Assembly: GCF_003258595.1 (NCBI RefSeq)
Contig: NZ_QHHQ01000004.1
Coordinates: 372,001-436,000 of the forward strand
Length of the DNA: 64,000 nucleotides
Reading direction: 5' to 3'
Source: Acuticoccus sediminis
GTDB taxonomy: Bacteria > Pseudomonadota > Alphaproteobacteria > Rhizobiales > Amorphaceae
Both the position numbers and the translations under genes were made by a program. This document shows, piece after piece, positions 26,880 to 38,121 of the stretch. Below the pieces are notes generated by a model. The model worked only from the letters and a program-made list of their open reading frames with translations, made no database searches and had not been told where the DNA came from. Positions within the stretch are counted from its first letter, which is position 1; each line of letters starts with the position of its first letter.

Positions 26880-26906
26880 GACGTCCGGCGCGCCGCCGAT
26901 GTGACA
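26880..26906 (-). promoter_or_regulatory. ECF41-dependent promoter
   Basis: On the minus strand TGTCACA (26906-26900), 16 nt, then CGTC (26883-26880). This equals the described ECF41 target motif TGTCACA-N16-CGTC and places the transcription start about 20 nt before the AhpD-like gene. Confidence 0.85.
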
Positions 26907-26989
26907 TGCGCGCCGAATTTATTTCTGCTCCATCCAGGACGCGCACGGCGCGGCCCCTCCCGGCCGCGCCGCGAGGCCCGGCGGGCGGC

Positions 26990-29900
26990 TCAGGCCGCGG
27001 CCTTCTCCTCCGCCTCGGCGAGCTTGGCGAGTTTGGCGAGGAGCACCGCGACGCCCTTGGTGCGCTTGTCGGCGTCCGGCCAGTCGCGGATGAAGACGAT
27101 CTTCTGGTCCGGCCGCATCTTGGCGAGCGAGCCCTCGCCGGCGATCATCTGCACGAGCCCCTGCGCGTTGTCGAACTCGTTGTTGCGGAACGAGATCACG
27201 CAGCCCTTCGGCCCGGCGTCGATCTTCTCGACGTTCGCCTTGCGGCACAGGCTCTTGATGTAGACGATCTTCATCAGCCACTCGACCTCGTCGGGCACCG
27301 GGCCGAAGCGGTCGACCAGCTCGGCCCCGAACGCGTCGATCGAGCGCGCGTCGTCGAGATCGGCGAGGCGTCGGTAGAGGCTCATGCGAAGCTGCAGGTC
27401 GGGGATGTAGTCCTCCGGGATGAGGACCGGGATGCCGACCGAGATGTGCGGCGACCACTGGTCCGGCGCCTCCTCGTCCGAGCCCGACTTCAGCGTCGCG
27501 ACCGCCTCCTCCAGCATGGACTGGTAGAGCTCGAAGCCGACTTCCTTGATGTGCCCCGATTGTTCTTCGCCGAGAAGGTTGCCGGCGCCACGAATGTCGA
27601 GGTCGTGCGAGGCGAGCTGGAAGCCCGCGCCCAGCGTGTCGAGCGACGACAGGACCTTGAGGCGACGCTGTGCGGGGCCGGTCAGCGTCTTGTCCACCGG
27701 CGTCGTCATCAGCGCATAGGCCCGGGTCTTCGACCGGCCGACACGGCCACGGATCTGGTAGAGCTGGGCGAGTCCGAACATGTCCGCCCGGTGCACGACC
27801 AGCGTGTTGGCGGTCGGAATGTCGAGCCCCGATTCCACGATCGTCGTCGCCAGCAGCACGTCGTACTGCCCGTCGTAGAAGGCGTTCATGACGTCGTCGA
27901 GGTCGGTGGCCGACATCTGCCCGTGCGCCACCGCGACCTTCACCTCTGGGACGTGCTGCTCCAGGAACTCCTTCTGCCCGGCGAGGTCGGAGACACGCGG
28001 GCAGACGTAGAAGGACTGGCCGCCGCGGTAGCGCTCGCGCAGGAGCGCCTCGCGGATCGTCAGCGCGTCGAACGGCGTCACGAAGGTGCGCACCGTCAGC
28101 CGGTCCACCGGGGGCGTCGCGATGAGCGAGAGCTCGCGCACGCCCGTCAGGGCGAGCTGCATGGTGCGCGGGATCGGCGTCGCGGAGAGGGTCAGGACGT
28201 GGACGTCCGCCTTCAGCTCCTTGAGCTTCTCCTTGTGCTTGACGCCGAACTTCTGCTCCTCGTCCACGATCAGGAGGCCGAGGTCGCGGAACTCGATGCC
28301 CTTGGCGAGGAGCGCGTGGGTGCCGACGACGATGTCGACGTCACCGGACGTGAGCCCCGCCTTCACCTCGCGCATCTGCTTGGAGGAGACGAGGCGCGAC
28401 ATCTGCTCCACCCGCAGGGGCAGCCCGGCGAAGCGCTCGGCGAAGGTCTTGTAGTGCTGGCGGGCGAGCAGCGTCGTCGGCACGATGAGCGCCACCTGCT
28501 TGCCGTCCATCGCCGCGAGGAAGGCGGCGCGGATCGCGACCTCGGTCTTGCCGAAGCCGACGTCGCCGCACACCAGCCGGTCCATCGGCCGGCCGGCGGC
28601 GAGGTCCTCGGCCACCGCCTCGATGGCGGAGAGCTGGTCGTCCGTCTCGTTGTAGGGGAACTTCGCCACGAACTCGTCGTAGACACCCGACGGCGGCATG
28701 ATCACCGGGGCCTTCTTCAGCATGCGCTGCGCGGCGGTCTTGATGAGCCCGTCCGCGATCTCGCGCACGCGCTCCTTCATCTTCGCCTTGCGCGCCTGCC
28801 AGCCCGCGCCGCCCAGCTTGTCGAGGATGACGCCATCGGCCTCCGCCGCGCCGTAGCGTGACAGGAGGTCGATATTCTCCACCGGCAGGTAGAGCTTGTC
28901 GTCCTTCAGGTAGGCGATCTCGACGCAGTCGTGCGGCGCGCCGGCGGCCTCCAGCGTCTTCAGGCCGATGAAGCGGCCGATACCGTGGTCGACGTGGACG
29001 ACGAGGTCGCCCGGCGCCAGCGAGGCCGCCTCGGTCAGCGCGTTGGCATCGCGCTTGCGGCGGCGTCCGGAGGAGACGAGGCGGTCGCCCAGCACGTCCT
29101 GCTCGGCGACGACGACGTAATCCGGCGTCTCGAACCCCGTCTCGAGCTCGATCACGGCGAGGCCCGCGTGACCCTTCTCGAGGGCGAGGACGTCCGCCAT
29201 GGACGCGACTTCGTCGATCCGCTTCAGCTCGTGATCGTGGAGGACCTGCGCCATGCGGCTGCGCGAGCCTTCGGACCACGACGCGATGACGACGCGCCGC
29301 CCGTCCTGGCGCACGGCGTTCACATGGTCGGAGAGCACCGAGAAGATATTGACGTTGCCGGCCGAACGCTCCGCCGCGAAGGAGCGGCCCACCTTGCCGC
29401 CCGCGGGGATGGTCGGCTGGCCGGGCTTCTCCGGCTCGTCGAACGGCGACAGGCGGATGACGCGGCGTCCGTCGAACATCTCGTCCGCCGGCTCGCCGGC
29501 GAGGTAGAGCTCGCCCGGCGGCAGCGGGTTGTACGGCGCACCCTGCAGCGAGGAGGACTTCGCCTCCAGCCGGGTCGCGTAATGGTCCTCGATCTCGGCG
29601 ACCCGCTTCGCGATCGCGTCCTCGGCGAGATGGTCGATCACGCACGGCGCGCCGGGCATGTAGTCGAAGGCCGTGGCGAGGCCCTCGTGGAAGAGCGGCA
29701 TCCAGTGCTCGACGCCCGACGCCCGGACCCCTTCCGAAACGGAGTGGTAGAGGATGTCGTCCTTGCCCGCCGCACCGAACCGGCGCAGGTACCCTTCGCG
29801 GAACCGGGAGATCGTCTCGTCGTTGAGGATCACCTCGCTCATCGGGATGAGCTCGATCGCCTTCCACTGCCCCGTCGTGCGCTGCGTCTCGGCGTCGAAC

Positions 29901-30544
29901 GGGCGGATGGTCTCCAGCGTGTCGCCGAAGAAGTCGAGCCGCACCGGCTGCTCGGTGCCCGGCGCGAAGAGGTCGACGATGCCGCCGCGCACCGCGTACT
30001 CGCCCGCCTCACGCACGGTGGGGGTGCGCAGGAACGCGTTGTCCTCGAGCCAGGAGAGGACGTCCTTCATGGCAACGTCCGCGCCGGCCTTGTGCTTCAG
30101 CGTCGCGGAGCGGATCACCTCGGGGCGCGGCGCGCGCTGCAGGATCGCGTTGGCCGTCGTCAGGACCACGAGCGGCCCGTCCCCGGCCTTGCGCTCGGCC
30201 AGCATCGCCAGCGCACTGGCCCGGCGGGCCTGGACGAGCGCCGAGGGCGAGGCTCGGTCGTAGGGCATGCAGTCCCACGCCGGCAGGCGCACGATCGGAA
30301 GCTCCGGCGCGAAGAAGCCGAGGGCGTTTTCCGCCGCCTTGAGGCGCGCCCCGTCGCGTGCGACGAAGACCACCGCGTCGCCCGTCGCGCGGGCGAGCGT
30401 CGCCAGGACGTCGCCTTCCATGCCGTCGGGGACTTGCGTCACGGTCAATTCCCGCGGCAAATCCGGTTCGGCCAGCCGTCTCGGGCTCGGCTTCTGGAGT
30501 TCCTTGATTTCGGCGATCGAGAGCGCCTGCGCCTTTTTGGCCAT
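26990..30544 (-). CDS. mfd: Transcription-repair coupling factor Mfd
   Basis: Removes stalled RNA polymerase and recruits UvrA. The 1184-residue protein has the UvrB-like N-terminal module (AWDCMPYDRASPS), the RNA-polymerase-interacting domain (GDLVVHVDHGIGRFIGLK), the RecG-like translocase with Walker A GDVGFGKTEVAIR and DEEQ in VDEEQKFGV, the SATPIPRTMQ motif and RGRVGRSKTRAYA, then a TRCF C-terminal domain. The start MAKKAQ overlaps the sdhE stop by one base. Confidence 0.96.
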   Translation of the reverse strand: MAKKAQALSIAEIKELQKPSPRRLAEPDLPRELTVTQVPDGMEGDVLATLARATGDAVVFVARDGARLKAAENALGFFAPELPIVRLPAWDCMPYDRASPSALVQARRASALAMLAERKAGDGPLVVLTTANAILQRAPRPEVIRSATLKHKAGADVAMKDVLSWLEDNAFLRTPTVREAGEYAVRGGIVDLFAPGTEQPVRLDFFGDTLETIRPFDAETQRTTGQWKAIELIPMSEVILNDETISRFREGYLRRFGAAGKDDILYHSVSEGVRASGVEHWMPLFHEGLATAFDYMPGAPCVIDHLAEDAIAKRVAEIEDHYATRLEAKSSSLQGAPYNPLPPGELYLAGEPADEMFDGRRVIRLSPFDEPEKPGQPTIPAGGKVGRSFAAERSAGNVNIFSVLSDHVNAVRQDGRRVVIASWSEGSRSRMAQVLHDHELKRIDEVASMADVLALEKGHAGLAVIELETGFETPDYVVVAEQDVLGDRLVSSGRRRKRDANALTEAASLAPGDLVVHVDHGIGRFIGLKTLEAAGAPHDCVEIAYLKDDKLYLPVENIDLLSRYGAAEADGVILDKLGGAGWQARKAKMKERVREIADGLIKTAAQRMLKKAPVIMPPSGVYDEFVAKFPYNETDDQLSAIEAVAEDLAAGRPMDRLVCGDVGFGKTEVAIRAAFLAAMDGKQVALIVPTTLLARQHYKTFAERFAGLPLRVEQMSRLVSSKQMREVKAGLTSGDVDIVVGTHALLAKGIEFRDLGLLIVDEEQKFGVKHKEKLKELKADVHVLTLSATPIPRTMQLALTGVRELSLIATPPVDRLTVRTFVTPFDALTIREALLRERYRGGQSFYVCPRVSDLAGQKEFLEQHVPEVKVAVAHGQMSATDLDDVMNAFYDGQYDVLLATTIVESGLDIPTANTLVVHRADMFGLAQLYQIRGRVGRSKTRAYALMTTPVDKTLTGPAQRRLKVLSSLDTLGAGFQLASHDLDIRGAGNLLGEEQSGHIKEVGFELYQSMLEEAVATLKSGSDEEAPDQWSPHISVGIPVLIPEDYIPDLQLRMSLYRRLADLDDARSIDAFGAELVDRFGPVPDEVEWLMKIVYIKSLCRKANVEKIDAGPKGCVISFRNNEFDNAQGLVQMIAGEGSLAKMRPDQKIVFIRDWPDADKRTKGVAVLLAKLAKLAEAEEKAAA

Positions 30545-30825
30545 CACCCTGCCTTGTGAAACGCAATGACGCGATAAAGAACCGCGCTCTGATGATTTTC
30601 GGGAATATCGGATTGCTCGGTGATCCAGGCATAGAGCTCCGGATCGGGGACGCTCATCAGCGCTTCCATCTCGGCGACGTCCTCGTCGGTCCAGTCCTCG
30701 ATGGTGGCGTCGGCGAAGCGGCCCAGCAGCAGGTCCATCTCGCGCGTCCCGCGGTGCCACGTATGGAAGAGGAGACGCTTCTTGCGCGGGTCGAGACCTG
30801 CGGAGGAGCGGGTGGTGCCGGACAT
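30544..30825 (-). CDS. sdhE: Succinate dehydrogenase flavinylation factor SdhE
   Basis: A 93-residue FAD-assembly factor that attaches FAD to SdhA. It begins RKKRLLFHTWHRGTREMD, containing the essential RGxxE motif, followed by LLLGRFADATIEDWTDEDV and YAWITEQSDIPEN. Coupled to mfd (TGATG) and divergent from recG, a common alphaproteobacterial layout. Confidence 0.94.
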   Translation of the reverse strand: MSGTTRSSAGLDPRKKRLLFHTWHRGTREMDLLLGRFADATIEDWTDEDVAEMEALMSVPDPELYAWITEQSDIPENHQSAVLYRVIAFHKAG

Positions 30826-30899
30826 ACTCTTCTTCCCACAATCGGTAACACGCCGCTGTTCGCAACGCAGGATGGCCGGCCGCCCGAAAGGACGCCGAC

Positions 30900-33014
30900 G
30901 TGACAGGCCAAGTGGATATCGGTCGTCTGATCGCCCCGGTCAATCGGCTCGACGGTGTCGGGCCCGGCCGGGCCGAGCGCCTCGCCCACCTTCTGGGCCG
31001 GGAGAGCGCGGCGGAGACGCGAATCTTCGACCTTCTCAACCACATGCCGACGTCCGTCGCCGACCGCCGCACGATGACCGCCGTCGCCGACGCGCCGGAA
31101 CGCGGCATCGCAACCTTTACGGTCAGGATCACCCACCACGAGGCCTCCCGCGCCCCCAAGGGGCCGGTGCGCGCCTTCGGCGAGGACGAGACGGGCGAAC
31201 TCGCCATCGTCTTCTTCCGCGGCGGCTTCAAGTGGATCGTCGGCGCCTATCCGGTCGGCGCCTGGGTCCGCGTCTCCGGCGAGACCACGTGGCGTGACGG
31301 GCGGCCGCAGATGATCCACCCGGACGCATCCGCCGTGGTCGAGGGGCCGGAGGCGCCGAGCGGCGTCGGGTTCGGCCTCGAGCCGCAGTACCCGATGACT
31401 CAGGGCCTGACCCCGGGTGTCCTCTCCGGCATCATCCGCCACGCGCTGGAGCGCATCGGCGACCTGCCCGAATGGCTCGACGCCGCGCTCCTGAAGCGCG
31501 AGGGCTGGCCGGGCTTCGCGGAGGCCTACGCGAGGGTTCATCACCCGGCGGAGGTGGCCGACGTCCTGCCCGCCTCCCCCGCCCGCCGCCGCCTCGCCTA
31601 CGACGAGCTGCTGGCCAGCCAGCTCGCGCTCGCCATCGTGCGTGACCGCGAGCGCAACCGCCGCGGCCGCGAGCGGCACTGGAACCCCGCCACCATCAGC
31701 GCGCTCGAAGCCTCGCTTCCCTTCGCGCTCACCCCCTCGCAGCGGCAGGCGATCAGCGAGATCGCCGAGGATCTCGCCGCCGAGCACCGCATGATCCGCC
31801 TCGTCCAGGGTGACGTCGGCTCGGGCAAGACCATGGTCGCGATGATCGCCGCCGCGATGGCCGCCGGCGACGGCGGGCAGACCGCCATCATGGCCCCGAC
31901 CGACCTCGTCGCCCGCCAGCACTACGAAACGCTCGCCCGCTATCTCGAGCCGGCCGGCATCCCCGTGCGGCTCCTGACCGGCCGCGTGTCCGAGGCCGAG
32001 CGAGAGAACGCCATGGACGCGCTGGAGAGCGGCGAGGCGATGGTCGCGGTCGGTACCCACGCCCTCTTCCAGAGCCGCGTGACCTTCAGGGACCTCGCCC
32101 TCGTGGTGGTCGACGAGCAGCACCGCTTCGGCGTCTCGCAGCGGATGGCGCTCAGCCAGAAGGGGCCGACGTCCGACCTTCTCGTGATGACGGCGACGCC
32201 GATCCCGCGCACCCTCGTCCTTGCCAGCTACGGCGACATGGACGTCTCGCGCCTTACCGACAAGCCGGCCGGCCGCCAGCCCATCGAAACGCGCGCCGTG
32301 GCCGACGACCGCCTGTCGCAGATCATCGACCGCCTCTCGTCTGCGGTGGAGCGCGGGGAGAAGGCGTACTGGGTCTGCCCCCTGGTGGAGCCGGACGAGG
32401 AGTCGGAGCTCACCTCCGCCATCACCCGCCACAAGACCCTGACGCAGCGCCTCGGCCCGATTGTCGGCCTCGTCCACGGCAAGACGCCGGTGTCGGAGCG
32501 CGAGGACATCATGGCCGCCTTCAAGGACGGCGCGCTCTCCGTGCTCGTCGCCACCACCGTGGTGGAGGTCGGCGTCGACGTGCCGGACGCGACGATCATG
32601 GTGATCGAGAACGCCGAGCGGTTCGGCCTTTCGCAGCTGCACCAGCTGCGCGGGCGCGTCGGGCGTGGCTCGAAGCCCTCGACCTGCCTGCTGCTGTATC
32701 GCTCGCCGCTGGGTGCCGTCGCGCGCCAGCGTCTCGACACCATGCGCGCGACCAACGACGGCTTCCGCATTGCCGAGGACGACCTGAGGCTGCGCGGCGA
32801 AGGGGAGCTCCTCGGCACCCGCCAGTCCGGCGCGCCGCAGTTCCGCCTCGCCGACCTGGAGCGGGACGCCGACCTCCTCACCATGGCGACCGCCGACGCG
32901 CACCTCATGGTCGCCACCGACCGCGACCTCGCCGGCGAGCGCGGCCGGGCGCTGAAGCTCCTGCTAACGCTGTACGAGCGCCGGCGCGCCATCGACCGCC
33001 TGCGCTCGGGCTGA
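30900..33014 (+). CDS. recG: ATP-dependent DNA helicase RecG
   Basis: Branch migration and replication-fork regression. The 704-residue protein has the N-terminal wedge/OB domain (FTVRITHHEASRAPKGPVRA), Walker A GDVGSGKTMVAMIAA, DEQH in VVVDEQHRFGVSQ, TATPIPRTLVLASYGDMDVS and QLRGRVGRGSKPSTCLLLY. The start is GTG at 30900. Divergent from sdhE-mfd. Confidence 0.96.
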   Translation: MTGQVDIGRLIAPVNRLDGVGPGRAERLAHLLGRESAAETRIFDLLNHMPTSVADRRTMTAVADAPERGIATFTVRITHHEASRAPKGPVRAFGEDETGELAIVFFRGGFKWIVGAYPVGAWVRVSGETTWRDGRPQMIHPDASAVVEGPEAPSGVGFGLEPQYPMTQGLTPGVLSGIIRHALERIGDLPEWLDAALLKREGWPGFAEAYARVHHPAEVADVLPASPARRRLAYDELLASQLALAIVRDRERNRRGRERHWNPATISALEASLPFALTPSQRQAISEIAEDLAAEHRMIRLVQGDVGSGKTMVAMIAAAMAAGDGGQTAIMAPTDLVARQHYETLARYLEPAGIPVRLLTGRVSEAERENAMDALESGEAMVAVGTHALFQSRVTFRDLALVVVDEQHRFGVSQRMALSQKGPTSDLLVMTATPIPRTLVLASYGDMDVSRLTDKPAGRQPIETRAVADDRLSQIIDRLSSAVERGEKAYWVCPLVEPDEESELTSAITRHKTLTQRLGPIVGLVHGKTPVSEREDIMAAFKDGALSVLVATTVVEVGVDVPDATIMVIENAERFGLSQLHQLRGRVGRGSKPSTCLLLYRSPLGAVARQRLDTMRATNDGFRIAEDDLRLRGEGELLGTRQSGAPQFRLADLERDADLLTMATADAHLMVATDRDLAGERGRALKLLLTLYERRRAIDRLRSG

Positions 33015-33065
33015 TCCCGCGTCTCGCCGGCCGGGCGGTCCGCGCGCCATAACGCCGGACGCGGT

Positions 33066-34301
33066 CTAGCGCTTGGCGCCGCTTCCGGCGGGCGCGACGC
33101 GGTCGAGGAGGAGCGGGTCCAGCGCCTCGGGGGCGAAACCGAACGCCTCGGCGACGTCCATCTGGACGAAATGCTGCAGGGCGGCGAGCTGGGCCGTCAG
33201 CGCCGCAGCCGTCGCGCGGCTCGGCGACCCGCGCAGCTCCTGCGCGCGCTCGCTGAGCGCGGCGAGCGTCTGCACCATGTTGACGGTCGTTCCCTGGGTG
33301 TTGGTTCCCGCCAGCGCGTACGCGTCGATCATCCCGGCCATGTCCGTCAGCGCGGCGAGACGGCCCTGGATGAACGCCGCGTTCGCCGCCTCGTGCCGGC
33401 CGATCCGTCCCGCCGCTCCGCGCGGCCCCGGCGCCAGCACGTCCACCGTGCGGCCCAGCGTGCGCACCATGCCGGAGAGGAGGTCGAAGAGCCGCCGCCG
33501 CGCCCCGGCGTCGGAGCTGAGGTCCGCCCAGTGCGGCTCGACGAGGCCGTAGCGCCAGCGCCGTTCCAGCGTCTTCGCCGTGTTGGAGATGTGCGCCGCG
33601 AGGGTCACCGCCAGCCGGCAGCGCCCCTCGTCCTCATGGAGCGTGAAGAGTACGTATTCGAGCGCGGGAAGCCCGACATAGCTCGGCTCCAGATTGCGCA
33701 GCGCCGTCAGGGTCGCCGGGCCGTCCTGCGCGCTCGCCAGCAGCACCGTGAACTGTGTGCGGGCGATCGCCTCCTCCCCGAACGGCGTCAGGACGCTCGC
33801 CGCCGCGGCGCGGTGGTAATCGCTCGCGAACGCCAGCGACACCGCCGCGCTGGCGGCATGCACGGTATGGACGTAGATCGTCTCGAGGTCGTCGTCCGAC
33901 CTTGGGTCCAGCGAGCAGCGGCGCAGCACCACGTTCTGAAGCCGCGCGGACATCCGCGTGAAGGCCGCGAAACGGGGCAGGATGAGCGTGCGCGTCAGAT
34001 TGGCGATCGGCGGCTCGCGCAGCGTCTCGGCCTGGCCCGGATCGGGGGCTGGCGCGGCGGTGGGCGCGGGCGCCGTAGCGGCGGCCGCCGCCGTGGGTGC
34101 CGGAGCCGGTGCCGCGGCAGGGGCCTGGCCGGACGGCGGCGGGGCGGGAACGGCGCTCGGGGCCGGGACGGGAGCGGGCGCCTGCGGCGCCGCGGGCGCC
34201 GCCTGAACCGGCGCCTCGGGGGCGGCGGGCGGCGGGTTGGCCGGCGCGGTGTCCTGACCTGCGGCCCCGAAGGACCAGGCGGCCACGCTGGCCGCCAGCA
34301 C
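33066..34301 (-). CDS. Imelysin-like periplasmic protein
   Basis: About 411 residues: a hydrophobic export signal (LAASVAAWSFGAAG), then roughly 90 residues almost entirely Pro/Ala/Gln, then a helical imelysin domain with ILPRFAAFTRMSARLQNVVL, the diagnostic GLPALEYVLFTLHE and SGMVRTLGRTVDVL. Family members are iron-linked periplasmic or surface proteins. The start is uncertain: GTG 34301 follows the glycosyltransferase stop by 13 nt, while a GTG at 34409 would overlap that gene by 95 nt and add an Arg-rich stretch. Confidence 0.7.
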   Translation of the reverse strand: MLAASVAAWSFGAAGQDTAPANPPPAAPEAPVQAAPAAPQAPAPVPAPSAVPAPPPSGQAPAAAPAPAPTAAAAATAPAPTAAPAPDPGQAETLREPPIANLTRTLILPRFAAFTRMSARLQNVVLRRCSLDPRSDDDLETIYVHTVHAASAAVSLAFASDYHRAAAASVLTPFGEEAIARTQFTVLLASAQDGPATLTALRNLEPSYVGLPALEYVLFTLHEDEGRCRLAVTLAAHISNTAKTLERRWRYGLVEPHWADLSSDAGARRRLFDLLSGMVRTLGRTVDVLAPGPRGAAGRIGRHEAANAAFIQGRLAALTDMAGMIDAYALAGTNTQGTTVNMVQTLAALSERAQELRGSPSRATAAALTAQLAALQHFVQMDVAEAFGFAPEALDPLLLDRVAPAGSGAKR

Positions 34302-34314
34302 GATGCTGCAGGCT

Positions 34315-36780
34315 CTACCGCAGAGACGCAAAGATCTCGTCCAACCGCTTCGCGTACTTCCGCGCCTGCGCCTCGATCGAGAAATTCTTCGCAACAAATG
34401 CCTTCGCACGCTCAGCCCGTCGAATCCGCTCGTCCGGGTTCGCGCGCACGGCTCGCATCATCTCCACCGCGCTCTCGAGCTTCGGTTGCGCCCAGACCTG
34501 ATCACCATCGACGAAAATATACTCGTTCGCCTTCGGCTCTACGAGATCGTAGTCCACGATCCAGGAGTGCTCGGGCAACGTGAAGTCCATGTTGCCCGAG
34601 TAGCCTGTGGTCAGGATCGGTACGCCGATGCTCATCGCCTCGATGAGGCCGAAGCCCCAACCCTCTGACCGGTGCAAGGAAACGTAGCAGTCCGCGCCCC
34701 GCTTCAGCTTCATCAGGTCGGCGTAGTGGAGCGTTTCGTTCAGAATCGTGATGCGCGGATCCGTCGCGGCGATCTCCAGCAGCCGGTCCCAACGCATGGT
34801 TTGGTGCGGATCGTCGACAAAATCGCGGTTGTGCGTCTTCAGAACGAGGAACACGTCCTCGTCCTCGCCGAAGGCCGCCTGGAAGGCTTCCACCACCCCG
34901 TGCGGGTTCTTCCGCTCCACGAAGGAGAACGAGTCGAACGTCGCGAGGAAGACGAACGTGTCCGGCCCGACGGGGAGCCGCTCGCGCACCCAGGCACGCG
35001 AGGCGTTGCGGCCCGGGTCGGCCACCTCCTCCACCGCCATGCCGACGTTGCGCACCGGCTTGTCGCCCATCACCGGCTCGTAGATCGTGACGCCGTACTC
35101 GGTCGCCACCCAGATCTCGTCCACCAGTTCGAACGACAGGAGCTGCGCGTCGGACGGGCGCGACAGCTCCCAGAAGTAGTACCCGATGTTGTAGGCGCCG
35201 TTGTAGACGTCCGGCAGGTAGGCGAGCGCCATCGGCAGCGTCTCGCCGTTGAGGTGGATGAGGTTCACCTTCGCCGGCTTCGGCTCGTCGAACGCCAGCT
35301 CCTTGGAGTTCATGCCCACCGGGGCCGGATTGTCGAGGTCGAAGTCGACGACGTTCGGCTCGTATCCGGCCGCCTTCAGCGTCTCGAACGACAGGCGCGA
35401 GGCCTGCCCCAGCCCGGACGACTTGGCGAGCGGGCCGATGATCTGCAGCGGGATCCGCTCCTCGCGCGGGGTGGTCGCGGCCGGGAAGCGCGCCGCGTCG
35501 AACCGGTTGCCCTGCGCATCGAACGTGTTGAAGCGCAGCCGCTTCAGATCGAAGGCGTTGCCGAGCAGGTACTTGGCGTAGCGCTCGGCGTCGAACACCT
35601 CGGTGATCGCCTCGCCGCTCGGGTGCATCGCCTGGACGGTCTTGTCGAACAGCGTCTCCCGCGGCGGCCCGTCGAACAGCGCGGTCAGGTTCTTCGTCGG
35701 CAGGAAGCGGATCATGCCCGGGTGGCGGATCGCCTCCAGCAGCAGCCAGACGTGCATCAGCCGGCGATGATCGGGCGTCGAGAGGTCGAGCACCTGGTAG
35801 CGCGGATTGGCCTTGTGCTCCTCCTCGATGAAGCGGGACAGGGCCCACTCCTTGCCGAGGAAATAGTTCGGCACGCGCCGCAGCACGTCGACGTAGTAGT
35901 CCGGGACGAGGCAGTCCTCGGCGCGCAGCTCCACCGCCATCTCCAGCGCCCACCAGCGCACGAACTTCTCGTACTGGAAGATGTCTGTGAGCGGGAACAC
36001 CTCGGCCGCCCCCGGGGTCGTCATCGCGTACGACAGCGAGGCCTGGGAGAGCTTGTAGCGGTTGCCGACGAGCGGCACCGGCGCGTTGAGGTAGGCGATC
36101 TCGTCCGCGCCAAGCGGGATGCGGAACCGGGGGCGCATGCCGACGTAGTTGTCGAGATACCAGCGCAGGTAGCGGTTCCTGGCGGTCTCCGACCCGTCGA
36201 GCGGCAGGCCCTGGTAGAGCTTCAGCCGCGTGTGCTGAAACTCGAGGTACGGCGACAGCGACTGGCGCACGTTGCCCTTCGACGCCCCCTGAAAGGCGAA
36301 CATCGTCTCCTGCAGGGGGTAGCGCTTCGGCTCGCCGCGCACCGGCATCTTCTCGAGCCGGGCGCCGGACTTCGCAACCAGGGCGATGGCGCTGTCGAGC
36401 GCCGGGGCGACGGCGCTGCGGATCTCGTCGGTGACGCCGCTGCGGCTCTCCAGCACGCGCCGGGCGACGCGCTCGAAGCTCCCCTCGCCGCTGCCGCGCA
36501 CGAAGAACTCGAACGGCAGGTCCCGCTCGGCGAGCGCCTCGCGCAGGTTATCGGTCAGCTTCCAGTAAAAGCCCGACTGCAGCGGCCCGAGGCCGGCCGC
36601 CTCCACGTCCTTGCGCTTGACGTCGGCGCGGATCACCGATGTCGGCACCCCGTCGATGACGAACTGAAGGGTCAGCGGCGGGTGCATCGGATCGTTCCGA
36701 TCCGTCACCCAGCCCGAAACTTCGCTCGAGGAGAAGACGTCGATATTGAGGGCGAATCTGGACGTCTCGCTCACGCTCAT
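34315..36780 (-). CDS. Large GT4-type glycosyltransferase with N-terminal accessory domains
   Basis: An 821-residue soluble protein. Residues 1-110 look like a beta-sandwich module (SEVSGWVTDRND and following), about 150-430 form an unassigned helical region, and the last 380 form a GT-B glycosyltransferase beginning at IIGPLAKSSGLGQASRLS with FLATFDSFSFVERKNPHGVV, the ADCYVSLHRSEGWGFGLIE nucleotide-sugar motif and TGYSGNMDF. It lies between gmd and the imelysin gene on one strand, so GDP-mannose or a derived sugar may be the donor (inference). ATG 36780 is chosen over 36807. Confidence 0.85.
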   Translation of the reverse strand: MSVSETSRFALNIDVFSSSEVSGWVTDRNDPMHPPLTLQFVIDGVPTSVIRADVKRKDVEAAGLGPLQSGFYWKLTDNLREALAERDLPFEFFVRGSGEGSFERVARRVLESRSGVTDEIRSAVAPALDSAIALVAKSGARLEKMPVRGEPKRYPLQETMFAFQGASKGNVRQSLSPYLEFQHTRLKLYQGLPLDGSETARNRYLRWYLDNYVGMRPRFRIPLGADEIAYLNAPVPLVGNRYKLSQASLSYAMTTPGAAEVFPLTDIFQYEKFVRWWALEMAVELRAEDCLVPDYYVDVLRRVPNYFLGKEWALSRFIEEEHKANPRYQVLDLSTPDHRRLMHVWLLLEAIRHPGMIRFLPTKNLTALFDGPPRETLFDKTVQAMHPSGEAITEVFDAERYAKYLLGNAFDLKRLRFNTFDAQGNRFDAARFPAATTPREERIPLQIIGPLAKSSGLGQASRLSFETLKAAGYEPNVVDFDLDNPAPVGMNSKELAFDEPKPAKVNLIHLNGETLPMALAYLPDVYNGAYNIGYYFWELSRPSDAQLLSFELVDEIWVATEYGVTIYEPVMGDKPVRNVGMAVEEVADPGRNASRAWVRERLPVGPDTFVFLATFDSFSFVERKNPHGVVEAFQAAFGEDEDVFLVLKTHNRDFVDDPHQTMRWDRLLEIAATDPRITILNETLHYADLMKLKRGADCYVSLHRSEGWGFGLIEAMSIGVPILTTGYSGNMDFTLPEHSWIVDYDLVEPKANEYIFVDGDQVWAQPKLESAVEMMRAVRANPDERIRRAERAKAFVAKNFSIEAQARKYAKRLDEIFASLR

Positions 36781-36884
36781 GTGTCTCTCAATCGGTCGCC
36801 AAATCACGCGTCGGCAGGCGGCATCTCCACCCTACCGAAATCGCACCCTACAAGGTCCGCGTGCAAGATAACTTTTCAGGCAAT

Positions 36885-37895
<1,011 letters not shown>

Positions 37896-38121
37896 TTACT
37901 CGAAATTCGAAAGGCGCGGCACCGCCCCAGGGGCAGCACCCCGCACAGGGATTGGCTCGGCGCAATTACCAAAGCTCCAACACCTGGACAATAGTTCGCC
38001 CGGAAACGCAGCTTGGCGGCTACGGATATAGAAAAAAATCACATTTGGAAAAGGACGGCTAAATGAAGGCCACCGCCGGCGCGTTTCGCACCGACGGAGT
38101 GCAGCGAGGTTGCCCGGATGC

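Noticed and set aside
30545-31231. Upstream extension of the mfd frame into sdhE and recG
   Set aside because: Mfd homology begins at MAKKAQ (30544); the extension is out-of-frame sequence over sdhE and antisense to recG.
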